Notes: generated by a model not told the origin, from the sequence alone. A DNA stretch of 8,661 nt from JBMNTU01 sp050945895 (GCA_050945895.1 JBMNTU010000089.1:1-8661); one strand, 5' to 3'. Numbered from the stretch's first letter, positions 1-5,850 are shown. Program-made: numbers and translations.

Positions 1-535
1 AGAGGAAGGGTTTGTTTGTGCCAAAATCACAGGTGCAAGCGGCTTGTTTTTGTTGCCGGAGATCTGACCTTATACAAGCGGCAATAAGGCTTGGGATACA
101 ACAAAACCGTTAGAAAAGAGGAATGAAACAAGACGGAATGATGGATGCGGCTATTGTTGAACCGAGCGGGCATGTGTCATGTTTTTCTTCCGGCGTATTC
201 ATCATTTGGAAGTATACGCTATATATATGTATGCGATCGGCAGCAATATCGGCGTAATGAAGCTGTCTGTCGTAAATACGAAGTTCTACACAACACTGAT
301 GTATATGATCGCCAGGATTATGGCGGCCATTGCCGTCTCTGTTATTGGCGGATGCAGCCTTTCGGGCGGCGCGGGCTTGGTGTTGCGTACGGCGGTGGGC
401 GCACTTATCATAGCGGTCATACGAAACGGCATGAACCCTTTGAACGTTTCTACACATTTGCAGAAAATTACAATTGGCGTTATTATAATTGTAGCCGTAC
501 TTGCAGATTTGCTGAAGTACAGGAAGAAAGTCTAA
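1..535 (+). pseudogene. Decayed monosaccharide ABC transporter permease (RbsC-like), 3' part
   Basis: The open frame from about 179 to 535 encodes the recognisable C-terminal part of an RbsC-type inner-membrane permease: YAIGSN, then IGGCSLSGG, VGALIIAVIRNGMN and a final hydrophobic IIIVAVLADLL ending in basic residues. It is not functional as read. Between the AAIA and VSVIGG segments some 25-30 family residues (the loop ending ELDAIA) are missing. Several conserved Gly/Leu positions are changed: LSVVN for LSGIN, a G-to-R change in RTAVGA, and NPLNVS for NLLNVS. Upstream of 179, pieces resembling the family appear in different frames, for example FIIWKYT in the frame of 138 and YTSG near 71, with stops between. 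This suggests several frameshifts, and the gene probably began left of the window. The C-terminal assignment is firm; the 1-178 extension is inference. It would have been the transporter of the locus that holds the next gene. Confidence 0.75.
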
Positions 536-583
536 CATTTATTCGGAAAATAATAGAGAGCATTCAATAAGGAGGAAAATTTA

Positions 584-1654
584 ATGAAATCTATCGTATT
601 TGATTCACCAGGAAAATTCAGGTTTGAAGACAGGCCCAAGCCGCAAATCAAAAAACCGACCGATGTGCTTTTGAAGGTGCGTGGAATTGGTATTTGCGGA
701 ACAGAGCTGCACATACTTCACCCTGATGCAATCCATCCGTCTATCCCTGGCATTATTTTGGGGCATGAGTACACGGCGGAAGTGGAAGAAGTCGGTTCTG
801 CTGTAACGGAATTCAAGCCGGGCGATACGGTGATCGTAGACCCGCATCCGTCCTGCGGCGTATGCGAGTTTTGCCGCGAAGACCGCCCAGACCGCTGCAC
901 CGAGCTTTACTTCCCCGCAGACCATCCGGAATTTGCCAACCACCCAATTACGGCCGGCATCTTTAAAGACGGCGCGCATACAAACTATATTGTTGCTCCG
1001 GCAAATTCGCTGTACCATATCAGCCCGGATGTACCGTTTGAGCAGGCAGCGCTTGCAGAGCCTATCGCCTGCGTGGCATGCGCAGTCGAAAAACTGCATG
1101 TAAAAAATGGAGATGTTGCCAGCGTGCTGGGCGCAGGCCCGATCGGCCTTCTGTTTATAGCGCTGCTAAAGATGAACGGCGCATCCAAAATTATCGTATC
1201 GGAACCATCCGAATACAGGCGAAAAAAAGCGCTGGAATGCGGCGCGGATATCGTTGTAGATCCGACGAAGGAAGATATCAAAGCTGTTGTTATGCGTGAG
1301 ACAAATAATGACGGCGTCGATGTTTCCGTTGAATGCGTGGGGCAGATGTTTGCAACGGCTTGTGACCTTGCGCGCAACAACGGCAAGGTAATGCAGTTTG
1401 GCCACGACGAAATTGCGACGCCCCAGATTAACGTGGGCCAGCTGATTGTGCGCAAAGACCTGGAGATCCATGGTGCGTTTATTGGCAAGTATATGTTTAA
1501 ACGGGTTGCAGAGCTGATTGAAAGCGGCAAGCTTCCGCTGGATGTTATTGCGTCCCATGTGATTCCGCTGTCCCGCTTCCAGGATGCGCTCGACCTGTTG
1601 CGCGCAGGGCAGGCGCTTAAAGTGGTAATTGTCCCTGAGCCGGAAGACGCCTAA
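584..1654 (+). CDS. Zinc-dependent medium-chain alcohol/polyol dehydrogenase
   Basis: A 356-residue MDR-superfamily dehydrogenase, cytoplasmic, expected to oxidise a secondary alcohol or polyol to a ketone (or the reverse) with NAD(P). Visible marks are catalytic zinc ligands Cys38 (GICGTE), His61-Glu62 (LGHEY) and Glu159 (LAEP). Structural-zinc cysteines are at 91, 94, 97 and 105. The Rossmann motif GAGPIG is at 183-188, with acidic Glu207 at the end of the second strand, which hints at NAD preference. Length is normal for sorbitol/threonine-type dehydrogenases. The ATG at 584 follows AAGGAGG (569-575) with 8-nt spacing. It lies 48 bp after the permease remnant, so the two were probably one operon. 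A terminator follows at 1685. The exact substrate cannot be read from sequence; sorbitol, L-idonate, xylitol or a related polyol are all possible. Confidence 0.93.
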   Translation: MKSIVFDSPGKFRFEDRPKPQIKKPTDVLLKVRGIGICGTELHILHPDAIHPSIPGIILGHEYTAEVEEVGSAVTEFKPGDTVIVDPHPSCGVCEFCREDRPDRCTELYFPADHPEFANHPITAGIFKDGAHTNYIVAPANSLYHISPDVPFEQAALAEPIACVACAVEKLHVKNGDVASVLGAGPIGLLFIALLKMNGASKIIVSEPSEYRRKKALECGADIVVDPTKEDIKAVVMRETNNDGVDVSVECVGQMFATACDLARNNGKVMQFGHDEIATPQINVGQLIVRKDLEIHGAFIGKYMFKRVAELIESGKLPLDVIASHVIPLSRFQDALDLLRAGQALKVVIVPEPEDA

Positions 1655-1684
1655 ACTTCACATATATTCCAAATTCCACTACGG

Positions 1685-1724
1685 AAAAGACCGGCCCGCC
1701 TGCATTGCAGACGGGCCTGTCTTT
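1685..1724. terminator. Bidirectional intrinsic terminator between convergent genes
   Basis: Long interrupted stem: AAAGAC (1686-1691) pairs with GTCTTT (1719-1724), GGCCCG (1693-1698) with CGGGCC (1712-1717), and CTG (1700-1702) with CAG (1708-1710), separated by single mismatches, with a 5-nt loop. The outer A/T bases give a short U run on either strand. It sits 31 bp after the dehydrogenase stop and about 100 bp before the convergent repressor stop, so it can serve both genes. Confidence 0.8.
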
Positions 1725-1826
1725 GTGCAGAGACGTGCTGCGCGCAACATAAAAAAGAAGCAAATTCATAAAGGCAGCCTTTACAGCGGAATGTAATTAA
1801 TTGAAAAAAAGTGTCACTCAAAAATA

Positions 1827-2849
1827 TTAGCGTTCGATGCTCCGGCAGGTCGTTCCCATATTGATGGAAACGTCTATAAGCGTTTGGAGCGGCGGGGGCG
1901 TTGTTTCAGAACGGATGATATTATCGAACGCGGCCGCCGATATGGCGACAGTGTCCTGCTTGATGGAGGTAATTACCGGGAAAAAATTATCGAGGTTGAT
2001 TCCGTCATACCCGCAAATGGAGAACTCTTCCGGAACCTTTACCCCAAGGGAATTGGCGCGGAGAATAACGCCTTGCGCGTTTTGGTCGTTTGAAGTAATG
2101 ATTGCCGTTGGCTTATCGGGCAAAGAATGAAAATAGTCGAACGCCTCGATTCCGCTTGTAACGGAATAATTGCCGCGCTTGATGTAGTGCTCCGGAACCT
2201 CGAGGTTCAGCTTTTTCATGGCAAGAAGAAAGCTGTTCAGCCTTTCGCGTGCGGAAAGGATGGTCATGGGGCCTGTTACAAAGCCAATTTTCCGGTGGTT
2301 CAGGTTATACAGATATTCCACAAGCAAAGACATTCCCTTTTCGTGGTCTGCCTTTACGGAATAGCATTTCTTGTCTTTAAACCCCTCCCGGTCGATTACC
2401 ACAACAGGAAACGCGGGCACCTTGCCGTCCGCCCCCAGAGAATCGCGCGTAGAACCGGCGGTGTAGATAATGCCGGATACGCGGATGCTTTTGCAGTAGT
2501 TGTAGAATTTCATTTCGCGATCAAAGCTGTCTTCCGCGTCGCACACAAGCATTGTGTAGTTGTTTTCAAAAGCAATGTTGTTCAGGTGCTTGATAATACT
2601 GATGTAAAAAGGGTTGGCCATATCGTACACAAATAACGCGATCGAATTTGCCTGTCCGGAAAACAGGTTTTTTGCAGACTGGTTGGGCACATAGTCGTAC
2701 TCTTCCACGACATCCATAACCTTTTTACGAACCGCCTCCGTTGTTGATTCGGGCGAATTCAACACGCGCGAAACGGTGGCAGTGGAAACGCCCGCCAGCT
2801 GCGCGATCTGCCTTATGCCAAAAAATTTTTTTCCATTTGCATCGGCCAT
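1827..2849 (-). CDS. LacI/GalR-family transcriptional regulator (copy 1)
   Basis: A 340-residue sugar-responsive DNA-binding repressor of normal LacI-family length. The N-terminal helix-turn-helix is at about 11-31 (GIRQIAQLAGVSTATVSRVL) and the hinge helix at about 53-64 (YVPNQSAKNLFS). A periplasmic-binding-protein-like effector domain follows: NPFYISII near 80, DREGF, CYSVKADHEKG, GFVTGP, ITSNDQNAQG and CGYDGINLDNFFP. The ATG at 2849 is preferred because the domain then starts as in the paralogue. Its ribosome site is weak (AAAGAGAA very close to the ATG), and an in-frame GTG at 2903 is the alternative. It converges on the dehydrogenase, so it is a likely regulator of that sugar locus. Its effector is unknown. 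It is clearly related to the regulator at 7336-8364. Confidence 0.93.
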   Translation of the reverse strand: MADANGKKFFGIRQIAQLAGVSTATVSRVLNSPESTTEAVRKKVMDVVEEYDYVPNQSAKNLFSGQANSIALFVYDMANPFYISIIKHLNNIAFENNYTMLVCDAEDSFDREMKFYNYCKSIRVSGIIYTAGSTRDSLGADGKVPAFPVVVIDREGFKDKKCYSVKADHEKGMSLLVEYLYNLNHRKIGFVTGPMTILSARERLNSFLLAMKKLNLEVPEHYIKRGNYSVTSGIEAFDYFHSLPDKPTAIITSNDQNAQGVILRANSLGVKVPEEFSICGYDGINLDNFFPVITSIKQDTVAISAAAFDNIIRSETTPPPLQTLIDVSINMGTTCRSIER

Positions 2850-2930
2850 TTCTCTTTGTCCATCTTTCTGTACAAAATGCACCGGGCGGTATACCTGGCG
2901 CACATATTTGTAACAAGTTAAGCTAATGAT

Positions 2931-2959
2931 ATTATAGCAAAAGAATTGCGTATAGGAAA
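2931..2959 (-). promoter_or_regulatory. Candidate promoter for LacI-type regulator copy 1
   Basis: On the minus strand a perfect TATAAT -10 (plus 2936-2931) lies about 82 bp before the chosen start, with a poor -35 (TTTCCT, plus 2959-2954) at 17-bp spacing. Just downstream, plus 2907-2913 contains TTGTAACAA-type symmetry that could be a weak operator for autoregulation. That second point is a guess. Confidence 0.45.
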
Positions 2960-3058
2960 GGCTTTTTTCGAAAATAGCGCTGCCTGTTCAGATTTGATAC
3001 ACAGTATTGCCGCCATAAAAATTATGCGCCGCAAAACATAATAACCGGAAAAAAACGA

Positions 3059-3087
3059 TTGACTTTCCAGTCTGTTTTTGATACATT
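3059..3087 (+). promoter_or_regulatory. Candidate sigma-A promoter for the mef-like leader transcript
   Basis: TTGACT (3059-3064), a 17-bp spacer and TACATT (3082-3087) face the mef-like gene. Transcription would begin near 3094 and give a leader of roughly 440 nt containing the 45-bp repeats, the 3295-3330 hairpin, the short peptide ORF and the attenuator. The element TTGTTACACATTTTACA at 3088-3104 overlaps the expected start and could be an operator. Assignment rests on sequence match only. Confidence 0.5.
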
Positions 3088-3151
3088 TGTTACACATTTT
3101 ACAGCGTATTGACTAAACGTAGGCCGCTTGCGCGACCAAAAAATGTGCGCT

Positions 3152-3241
3152 GTACAAGGTGAATCGGCCCTTTGGGCCGAGAGAGGGTGCCCTGGGGTAC
3201 AAGGTGAATCGGCCCTTTGGGCCGAGAGAAGGTCCTCTGGG
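3152..3241. repeat. Two tandem copies of a 45-bp hairpin-bearing repeat
   Basis: Unit 1 is 3152-3196 and unit 2 is 3197-3241. The first 33 bases of each unit (from GTACAAGGTGAATC to CCGAGAGA) are identical. The last 12 differ at three positions. Each unit contains the perfect 7-bp stem TCGGCCC-TTT-GGGCCGA. The unit is a multiple of three and open in one frame (reads NRPFGPREG...LG), but it has no Shine-Dalgarno. It resembles an extragenic palindromic repeat or an RNA leader element rather than a protein. Confidence 0.85.
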
Positions 3242-3278
3242 GGATAGCAGTTTGTTGCAAATGGTCATAACCTGTCAT

Positions 3279-3307
3279 TTGACCGCGCGCAGCATACAGC
3301 CTACATA
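3279..3307 (+). promoter_or_regulatory. Alternative weak promoter close to the leader peptide
   Basis: TTGACC (3279-3284) with a 17-bp spacer to TACATA (3302-3307); a better -10, TATGAT at 3306-3311, is too far (21 bp). If this promoter is used the transcript starts near 3314. It would then lack the 45-bp repeats and the left arm of the 3295-3330 hairpin. This is weaker than the 3059 candidate. Confidence 0.25.
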
Positions 3308-3330
3308 TGATTTTTATTTATATGGCTGTA
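3295..3330 (+). promoter_or_regulatory. Leader hairpin upstream of the short peptide ORF
   Basis: TACAGCC (3295-3301) pairs perfectly with GGCTGTA (3324-3330) around a 22-nt AT-rich loop. The right arm can alternatively pair, with one G-U pair, to TGCAGCC (3475-3481), the left arm of the downstream terminator. Its neighbour CTGCAATA (3335-3342) is perfectly complementary to TATTGCAG (3472-3479). These mutually exclusive pairings are what an attenuator would have, although folding was not computed. Confidence 0.5.
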
Positions 3331-3359
3331 CAAACTGCAATAAAACAGGAGGGGTGTAC

Positions 3360-3383
3360 ATGTATTCTATTCGTCTGAGATAA
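3360..3383 (+). CDS. Macrolide-sensing leader peptide MYSIRLR
   Basis: A 7-codon ORF, ATG to TAA, preceded by a very strong Shine-Dalgarno AGGAGG (3347-3352) with 7-nt spacing. Its product, MYSIRLR, ends in Arg-Leu-Arg followed at once by stop. This is the +x+ motif at which macrolide-bound ribosomes arrest. From established knowledge, mef(A)/mef(E) operons carry the leader MTASMRLR and ermD carries MTHSMRLR. By analogy the ribosome would stall with Leu6 in the P site and Arg7 in the A site. It lies 147 bp upstream of a Mef-like efflux gene with a terminator between, so it is inferred to control transcription attenuation. A longer in-frame ORF from GTG 3159 exists but has no ribosome site. 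The assignment is by motif and context. Confidence 0.72.
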   Translation: MYSIRLR

Positions 3384-3474
3384 GCTCGTAGAACTTGTTT
3401 TTAAGCTGGTTTTGTGTTGCTTTTTTTGACGAATGGTTTACCGATCGCTCCTGTGTATCTGTTTGTCATTGTAT

Positions 3475-3506
3475 TGCAGCCAAATCCGGTAAGGGGCTGC
3501 ATTTTT
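3475..3506 (+). terminator. Attenuator terminator in the mef-like leader
   Basis: TGCAGCC (3475-3481) pairs with GGCTGCA (3495-3501), with an optional inner CC-GG pair, followed directly by TTTTT (3502-3506). It lies 92 nt after the leader-peptide stop and just before the ribosome site of the mef-like gene (AGGA 3520-3523). A terminator in this position makes sense only as a conditional attenuator. Competing pairings are CTGCAATA (3335-3342) with its left flank/arm, TTACCG (3438-3443) with loop CGGTAA (3487-3492), and CTGCA (3497-3501) with TGCAG (3510-3514). Confidence 0.68.
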
Positions 3507-3530
3507 AATTGCAGAGAAAAGGAATGCAAC

Positions 3531-4790
3531 ATGACAAACACAAATTGGAAAAAAAGCTTTTTTACAATATGGACCGGGCAGGCAATTTCGCAGATTACGA
3601 GCGGCGTGCTGCAAATGGCGCTGATCTGGTACATTACGTTTCAGACGAATTCGGCGGCGGTGCTGTCTTTGGCATCTATCATTGCATTTTTGCCGCAGGC
3701 CATCCTCGGGCCGTTTATTGGTGTGTTGATCGACCGGTGGGACCGCAAAAAGATCATGATCCTTTCCGACCTTTTTATTGCAGCGGTCGCGGGCGTACTG
3801 GCGGTTTTTGGCCTGCTTGGGGAAATACCCGTATCAGGGGTACTGGTTGTGCTGGGCATTCGGAGCATAGGCACGGCGTTCCACAGTCCGTCGCTTTCGG
3901 CAGTTACGCCGCTGATCGTTCCCGAGAACAGCCTGACAAAGTATGCGGGGTATTCGCAATCCTTAACGAGCATCAGCCTAATATTGAGTCCGGCGCTGGC
4001 GGCTGTGCTGTATGCAAACTGGAGCTTGCCGCAAATTATATCGATCGATATCATCGGCGCGATCATTGCCAGCATTACAGTGGCGGCAACGCATATCCCC
4101 AAGCTAGAGCGTGCAAATACAGGAAAGGCCGAAAGGCCGCACTTTATGGGTGAATTCAAAGAGGGGCTGAAGGTGCTATATGCGCAAAAGGGGCTTTTTT
4201 ACCTGCTTTGGATCGGCGTGGTGTTTATGGTTGTCTTTATGCCCATCAATGCGCTCTTTCCGCTGATGAGCCTGGATTACTTTGGCGGAACGACGGTGCA
4301 TGCGTCGGTTGCGGAATCTGTTTTTGCGGTAGGCATGCTGGTGGGCGGCTTGCTGCTGGGCACGACAGGCGGCTTTAAAAACCGCATCATTTCGTTTATG
4401 CTGGCCATATTTATTATGGGCGGGGCGCTGCTTATATCGGGATTTTTGCCGCCGCAGGGATTTGTAGTTTTTGCAATATGCTGCGCCATAATGGGGCTGA
4501 CTGTTCCGTTTTATGGGGGAATCAGCACAGCGCTTTACCAGGAAAAGATTGCCCCGGAATATTTGGGGCGGGTTTTTTCGCTCAGCACAAGTTTGATGTC
4601 GCTTGCGATGCCCATTGGCCTCGTGTTTTCCGGGCTGTTTGCGGATGGCGTGGGCGTTAATCGGTGGTTTTTCTTTTCGGGAATTGCCATGATGGGGATA
4701 TCCTTCCTATGTATGCTGATACCCGCTGTGCGAAAGCTGGACAGCAACCGGAAAACCGCCGCTCCGGAAAAAATGCAGCCCGAAGAATGA
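3531..4790 (+). CDS. Mef-like MFS macrolide efflux transporter
   Basis: A 419-residue major facilitator membrane protein, about 12 helices, expected to export a drug by proton antiport. It resembles Mef(A) (about 405 aa) along its whole length by recall: NWKKSFFTIWTGQAIS at the N terminus, RSIGTAFH (111-118), AGYSQSL (139-145), MPINALFPLMS (237-247), ICCAIMGLTVPFY (316-328), EYLGRVFSL (343-351), SLAMPIGL (357-364) and VRKLD (400-404). The MFS motif A is GPFIG..IDRWDRKK (60-74). ATG 3531 matches the Mef start and follows AAAAGGA. A TTG at 3414 opens a longer frame but would translate through the attenuator, so it was rejected. The last 15 residues go beyond Mef(A), and their codons form the neighbour's terminator. 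No msr(D) ABC-F gene follows. Family assignment is strong; macrolide specificity is inferred from similarity and from the RLR leader. Confidence 0.88.
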   Translation: MTNTNWKKSFFTIWTGQAISQITSGVLQMALIWYITFQTNSAAVLSLASIIAFLPQAILGPFIGVLIDRWDRKKIMILSDLFIAAVAGVLAVFGLLGEIPVSGVLVVLGIRSIGTAFHSPSLSAVTPLIVPENSLTKYAGYSQSLTSISLILSPALAAVLYANWSLPQIISIDIIGAIIASITVAATHIPKLERANTGKAERPHFMGEFKEGLKVLYAQKGLFYLLWIGVVFMVVFMPINALFPLMSLDYFGGTTVHASVAESVFAVGMLVGGLLLGTTGGFKNRIISFMLAIFIMGGALLISGFLPPQGFVVFAICCAIMGLTVPFYGGISTALYQEKIAPEYLGRVFSLSTSLMSLAMPIGLVFSGLFADGVGVNRWFFFSGIAMMGISFLCMLIPAVRKLDSNRKTAAPEKMQPEE

Positions 4791-4805
4791 TTTCTTCGGG
4801 CTGCA
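4768..4805 (-). terminator. Terminator of the methyltransferase gene, overlapping the mef-like 3' end
   Basis: Perfect 14-bp stem: TGCAGCCCGAAGAA (4774-4787) and its exact complement at 4792-4805, with a 4-nt loop. On the minus strand it is followed by six T (plus A run 4768-4773), a textbook intrinsic terminator 15 bp after the methyltransferase stop. The stem covers the last codons and the TGA of the convergent mef-like gene. On the plus strand there is no U run, so it is a poor terminator for that gene. Confidence 0.9.
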
Positions 4806-4820
4806 CCTGCTATGCTGCGG

Positions 4821-5528
4821 CTAAAGTACCTTTGCTATAATTTGCACCAGGTTGAAGTAATTCCCGCCTTCGGCGCGCATCATATCGATGTCGTTTTTGG
4901 CGTAGGGATTGTCGCACAAAAGCCACTCGTCCCAAGCCTGTTTGCATACGTCCATTTCCCGGCACACCTCAACCTTAACGGCAGGCGTTTTTGAAAACAA
5001 ATCTGCCCACCAGTCGCATGTGTAGAAGTTCATGTCGTCTACCCAGTAAGGGGCGAGTTCTTCCGGAATGGCGCCCAAAAGGTCTTTTTTTAGCCCGGGA
5101 ACGGCAACCGCAATATGTCCGCCCTTTTTTACGAATGGAACGAGTGAAGGAAGCATTTGCTCATTGTTTCCATAATAGTGGTACGAATCCACGCTAAACA
5201 GGATATCGAAGTACCCGTGCGCAAACGGAAGGCCCTTTTGCGCGTCCGCGCGTACGGGAAATATCTGGTCATCCAGCCCGAGCGATGAAAAACGCCGGTG
5301 ATTGTCGGTAGGGTCGATCCACAGGTCTGCTGCGACGACATTTGCATTACATTTTTCTGCAAGCAGAATGCTGGAAATTCCCATGCCGCAGCCAAGGTCC
5401 AGTACGCGGTCATTTTTACCGATTTCCAGAAAAGAGGCCATTTCTTCGGCAACTCGCATAGCGTTTGGGCCCATCATTGTTTGGAGCAAAAATTCTTTAT
5501 TAAACTGGTCGGTATATGGTTGTTTCAT
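4821..5528 (-). CDS. Class I SAM-dependent methyltransferase
   Basis: A 235-residue cytoplasmic Rossmann-fold methyltransferase. Motif I is VLDLGCGMG (42-50), which binds SAM. Asp68 (AADLW) ends the second strand and is the usual ribose-hydroxyl ligand. Asp95 (RADAQ) is near the adenine pocket, and motif IV is FDILFSVDSYHY (107-118). The Trp- and Tyr-rich stretch around 162-175 (WVDDMNFYTCDWW) may shape a substrate site. It has the look of the CFA-synthase/UbiE-like small-molecule methyltransferases found alone in many clostridia. It does not look like an Erm rRNA methylase. The start at 5528 has GAAAGGA (plus 5542-5536) with 7-nt spacing; the frame extends 8 codons upstream without a site. 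It converges on the mef-like gene and is transcribed alone. The substrate is unknown. Confidence 0.88.
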   Translation of the reverse strand: MKQPYTDQFNKEFLLQTMMGPNAMRVAEEMASFLEIGKNDRVLDLGCGMGISSILLAEKCNANVVAADLWIDPTDNHRRFSSLGLDDQIFPVRADAQKGLPFAHGYFDILFSVDSYHYYGNNEQMLPSLVPFVKKGGHIAVAVPGLKKDLLGAIPEELAPYWVDDMNFYTCDWWADLFSKTPAVKVEVCREMDVCKQAWDEWLLCDNPYAKNDIDMMRAEGGNYFNLVQIIAKVL

Positions 5529-5596
5529 TGATGTATCCTTTCTTATTTGCACTTTTAAATGAAAAAAGAATGTTGTGCACTGCTTGGAGAAATAAA

Positions 5597-5622
5597 AAAA
5601 TGCGGCAGCAAAGCCGCATTTT
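5597..5622 (-). terminator. Intrinsic terminator upstream of the methyltransferase
   Basis: TGCGGC (5601-5606) pairs with GCCGCA (5613-5618) around a 6-nt loop, extended by four A-T pairs. The minus strand ends in a run of seven T (plus A run 5594-5600). The plus strand has only TTTT. It most likely ends leftward transcripts from the PPC-domain gene before the methyltransferase begins. Confidence 0.75.
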
Positions 5623-5688
5623 CAAAAACGCATAAATTACAGATTTCTGAACAAGGCGGCATTGCACAACAAACACAGAGCACAATTT

Positions 5689-5826
5689 TTACGGGCGCTC
5701 CGGCATTGTCTTTTTTGTAATTGCCCTATTCAGATACGGACATTCATACACATCCATCGTATTATTTTTTGACGGCAATTTGCCAGCCAAAATTCCAGCT
5801 AATTCTAGCACGCCGCATAGGCTAAG
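5689..5826 (-). other. Possible gene remnant, 45 codons, no start
   Basis: Downstream of the PPC gene and in its frame after two stops, 45 open codons end at TAA (plus 5691-5689). The translation starts LSLCGVLELAGILAG, continues through MDVYECPYLNRAI and ends MPERP. It has a protein-like composition but no start codon with a ribosome site, and I do not recognise it. It may be the tail of a decayed gene that once followed the PPC gene, before the 5597-5622 terminator, or a chance open frame. The rest of 5553-5850 holds that terminator and a 9-bp inverted pair TGTTGTGCA / TGCACAACA on either side of it. Confidence 0.2.
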
Positions 5827-5850
5827 TCAAGAATGCTTACAAAAGCGAGG

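Larger units (their letters stand above)
2850..3294. other. Long intergenic region between repressor and mef-like leader
   Basis: No gene is supported here. It holds, from left to right, the candidate leftward promoter near 2931, a candidate rightward promoter at 3059-3087, a TTTGTTACAC element at 3086-3095 similar to TTTGTAACAA at 2906-2915, and the two 45-bp tandem repeats at 3152-3241. No match to the CG-centred GalR/CcpA operator seen at the right end of the window was found here. Confidence 0.6.

Noticed and set aside
2..67. Open frame at the left edge as the tail of an intact upstream gene
   Set aside because: Only 21 codons, with no clear family. It is better explained as part of the frameshifted permease remnant.
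605..1099. Antisense open frames over the dehydrogenase and other genes
   Set aside because: They overlap well-supported genes in shadow frames, lack ribosome sites and give protein sequences without recognisable family features.
1769..1783. Hairpin TAAAGG-CAG-CCTTTA as terminator of regulator copy 1
   Set aside because: The stem is short and AT-rich with no adjoining T run on the minus strand. The stem at 1685-1724 is a better candidate.
2850..2903. GTG start adding 18 residues to LacI-type regulator copy 1
   Set aside because: The added residues are not part of the family's DNA-binding domain, and no better ribosome site is present. The ATG at 2849 is kept, with some doubt because its own site is weak.
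3152..3241. CRISPR array
   Set aside because: There are only two directly adjoining units without unique spacers and with internal hairpins, so this is a tandem repeat.
3159..3383. A 74-codon ORF from GTG through the 45-bp repeats and ending in MYSIRLR
   Set aside because: No Shine-Dalgarno in proper position for the GTG, and the first part is just the translated repeat. The internal ATG at 3360 has a strong ribosome site, so only the short peptide is supported.
3414..3530. Upstream TTG start extending the Mef-like protein by 39 residues
   Set aside because: The extension reads through the attenuator terminator, has no good ribosome site, and the ATG at 3531 matches the start of Mef(A) with AAAAGGA before it.
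4821..5528. Erm-type 23S rRNA methylase next to the pump
   Set aside because: The N-terminal GQNFL-like motif and Erm layout are missing. Motifs fit a generic small-molecule class I methyltransferase.
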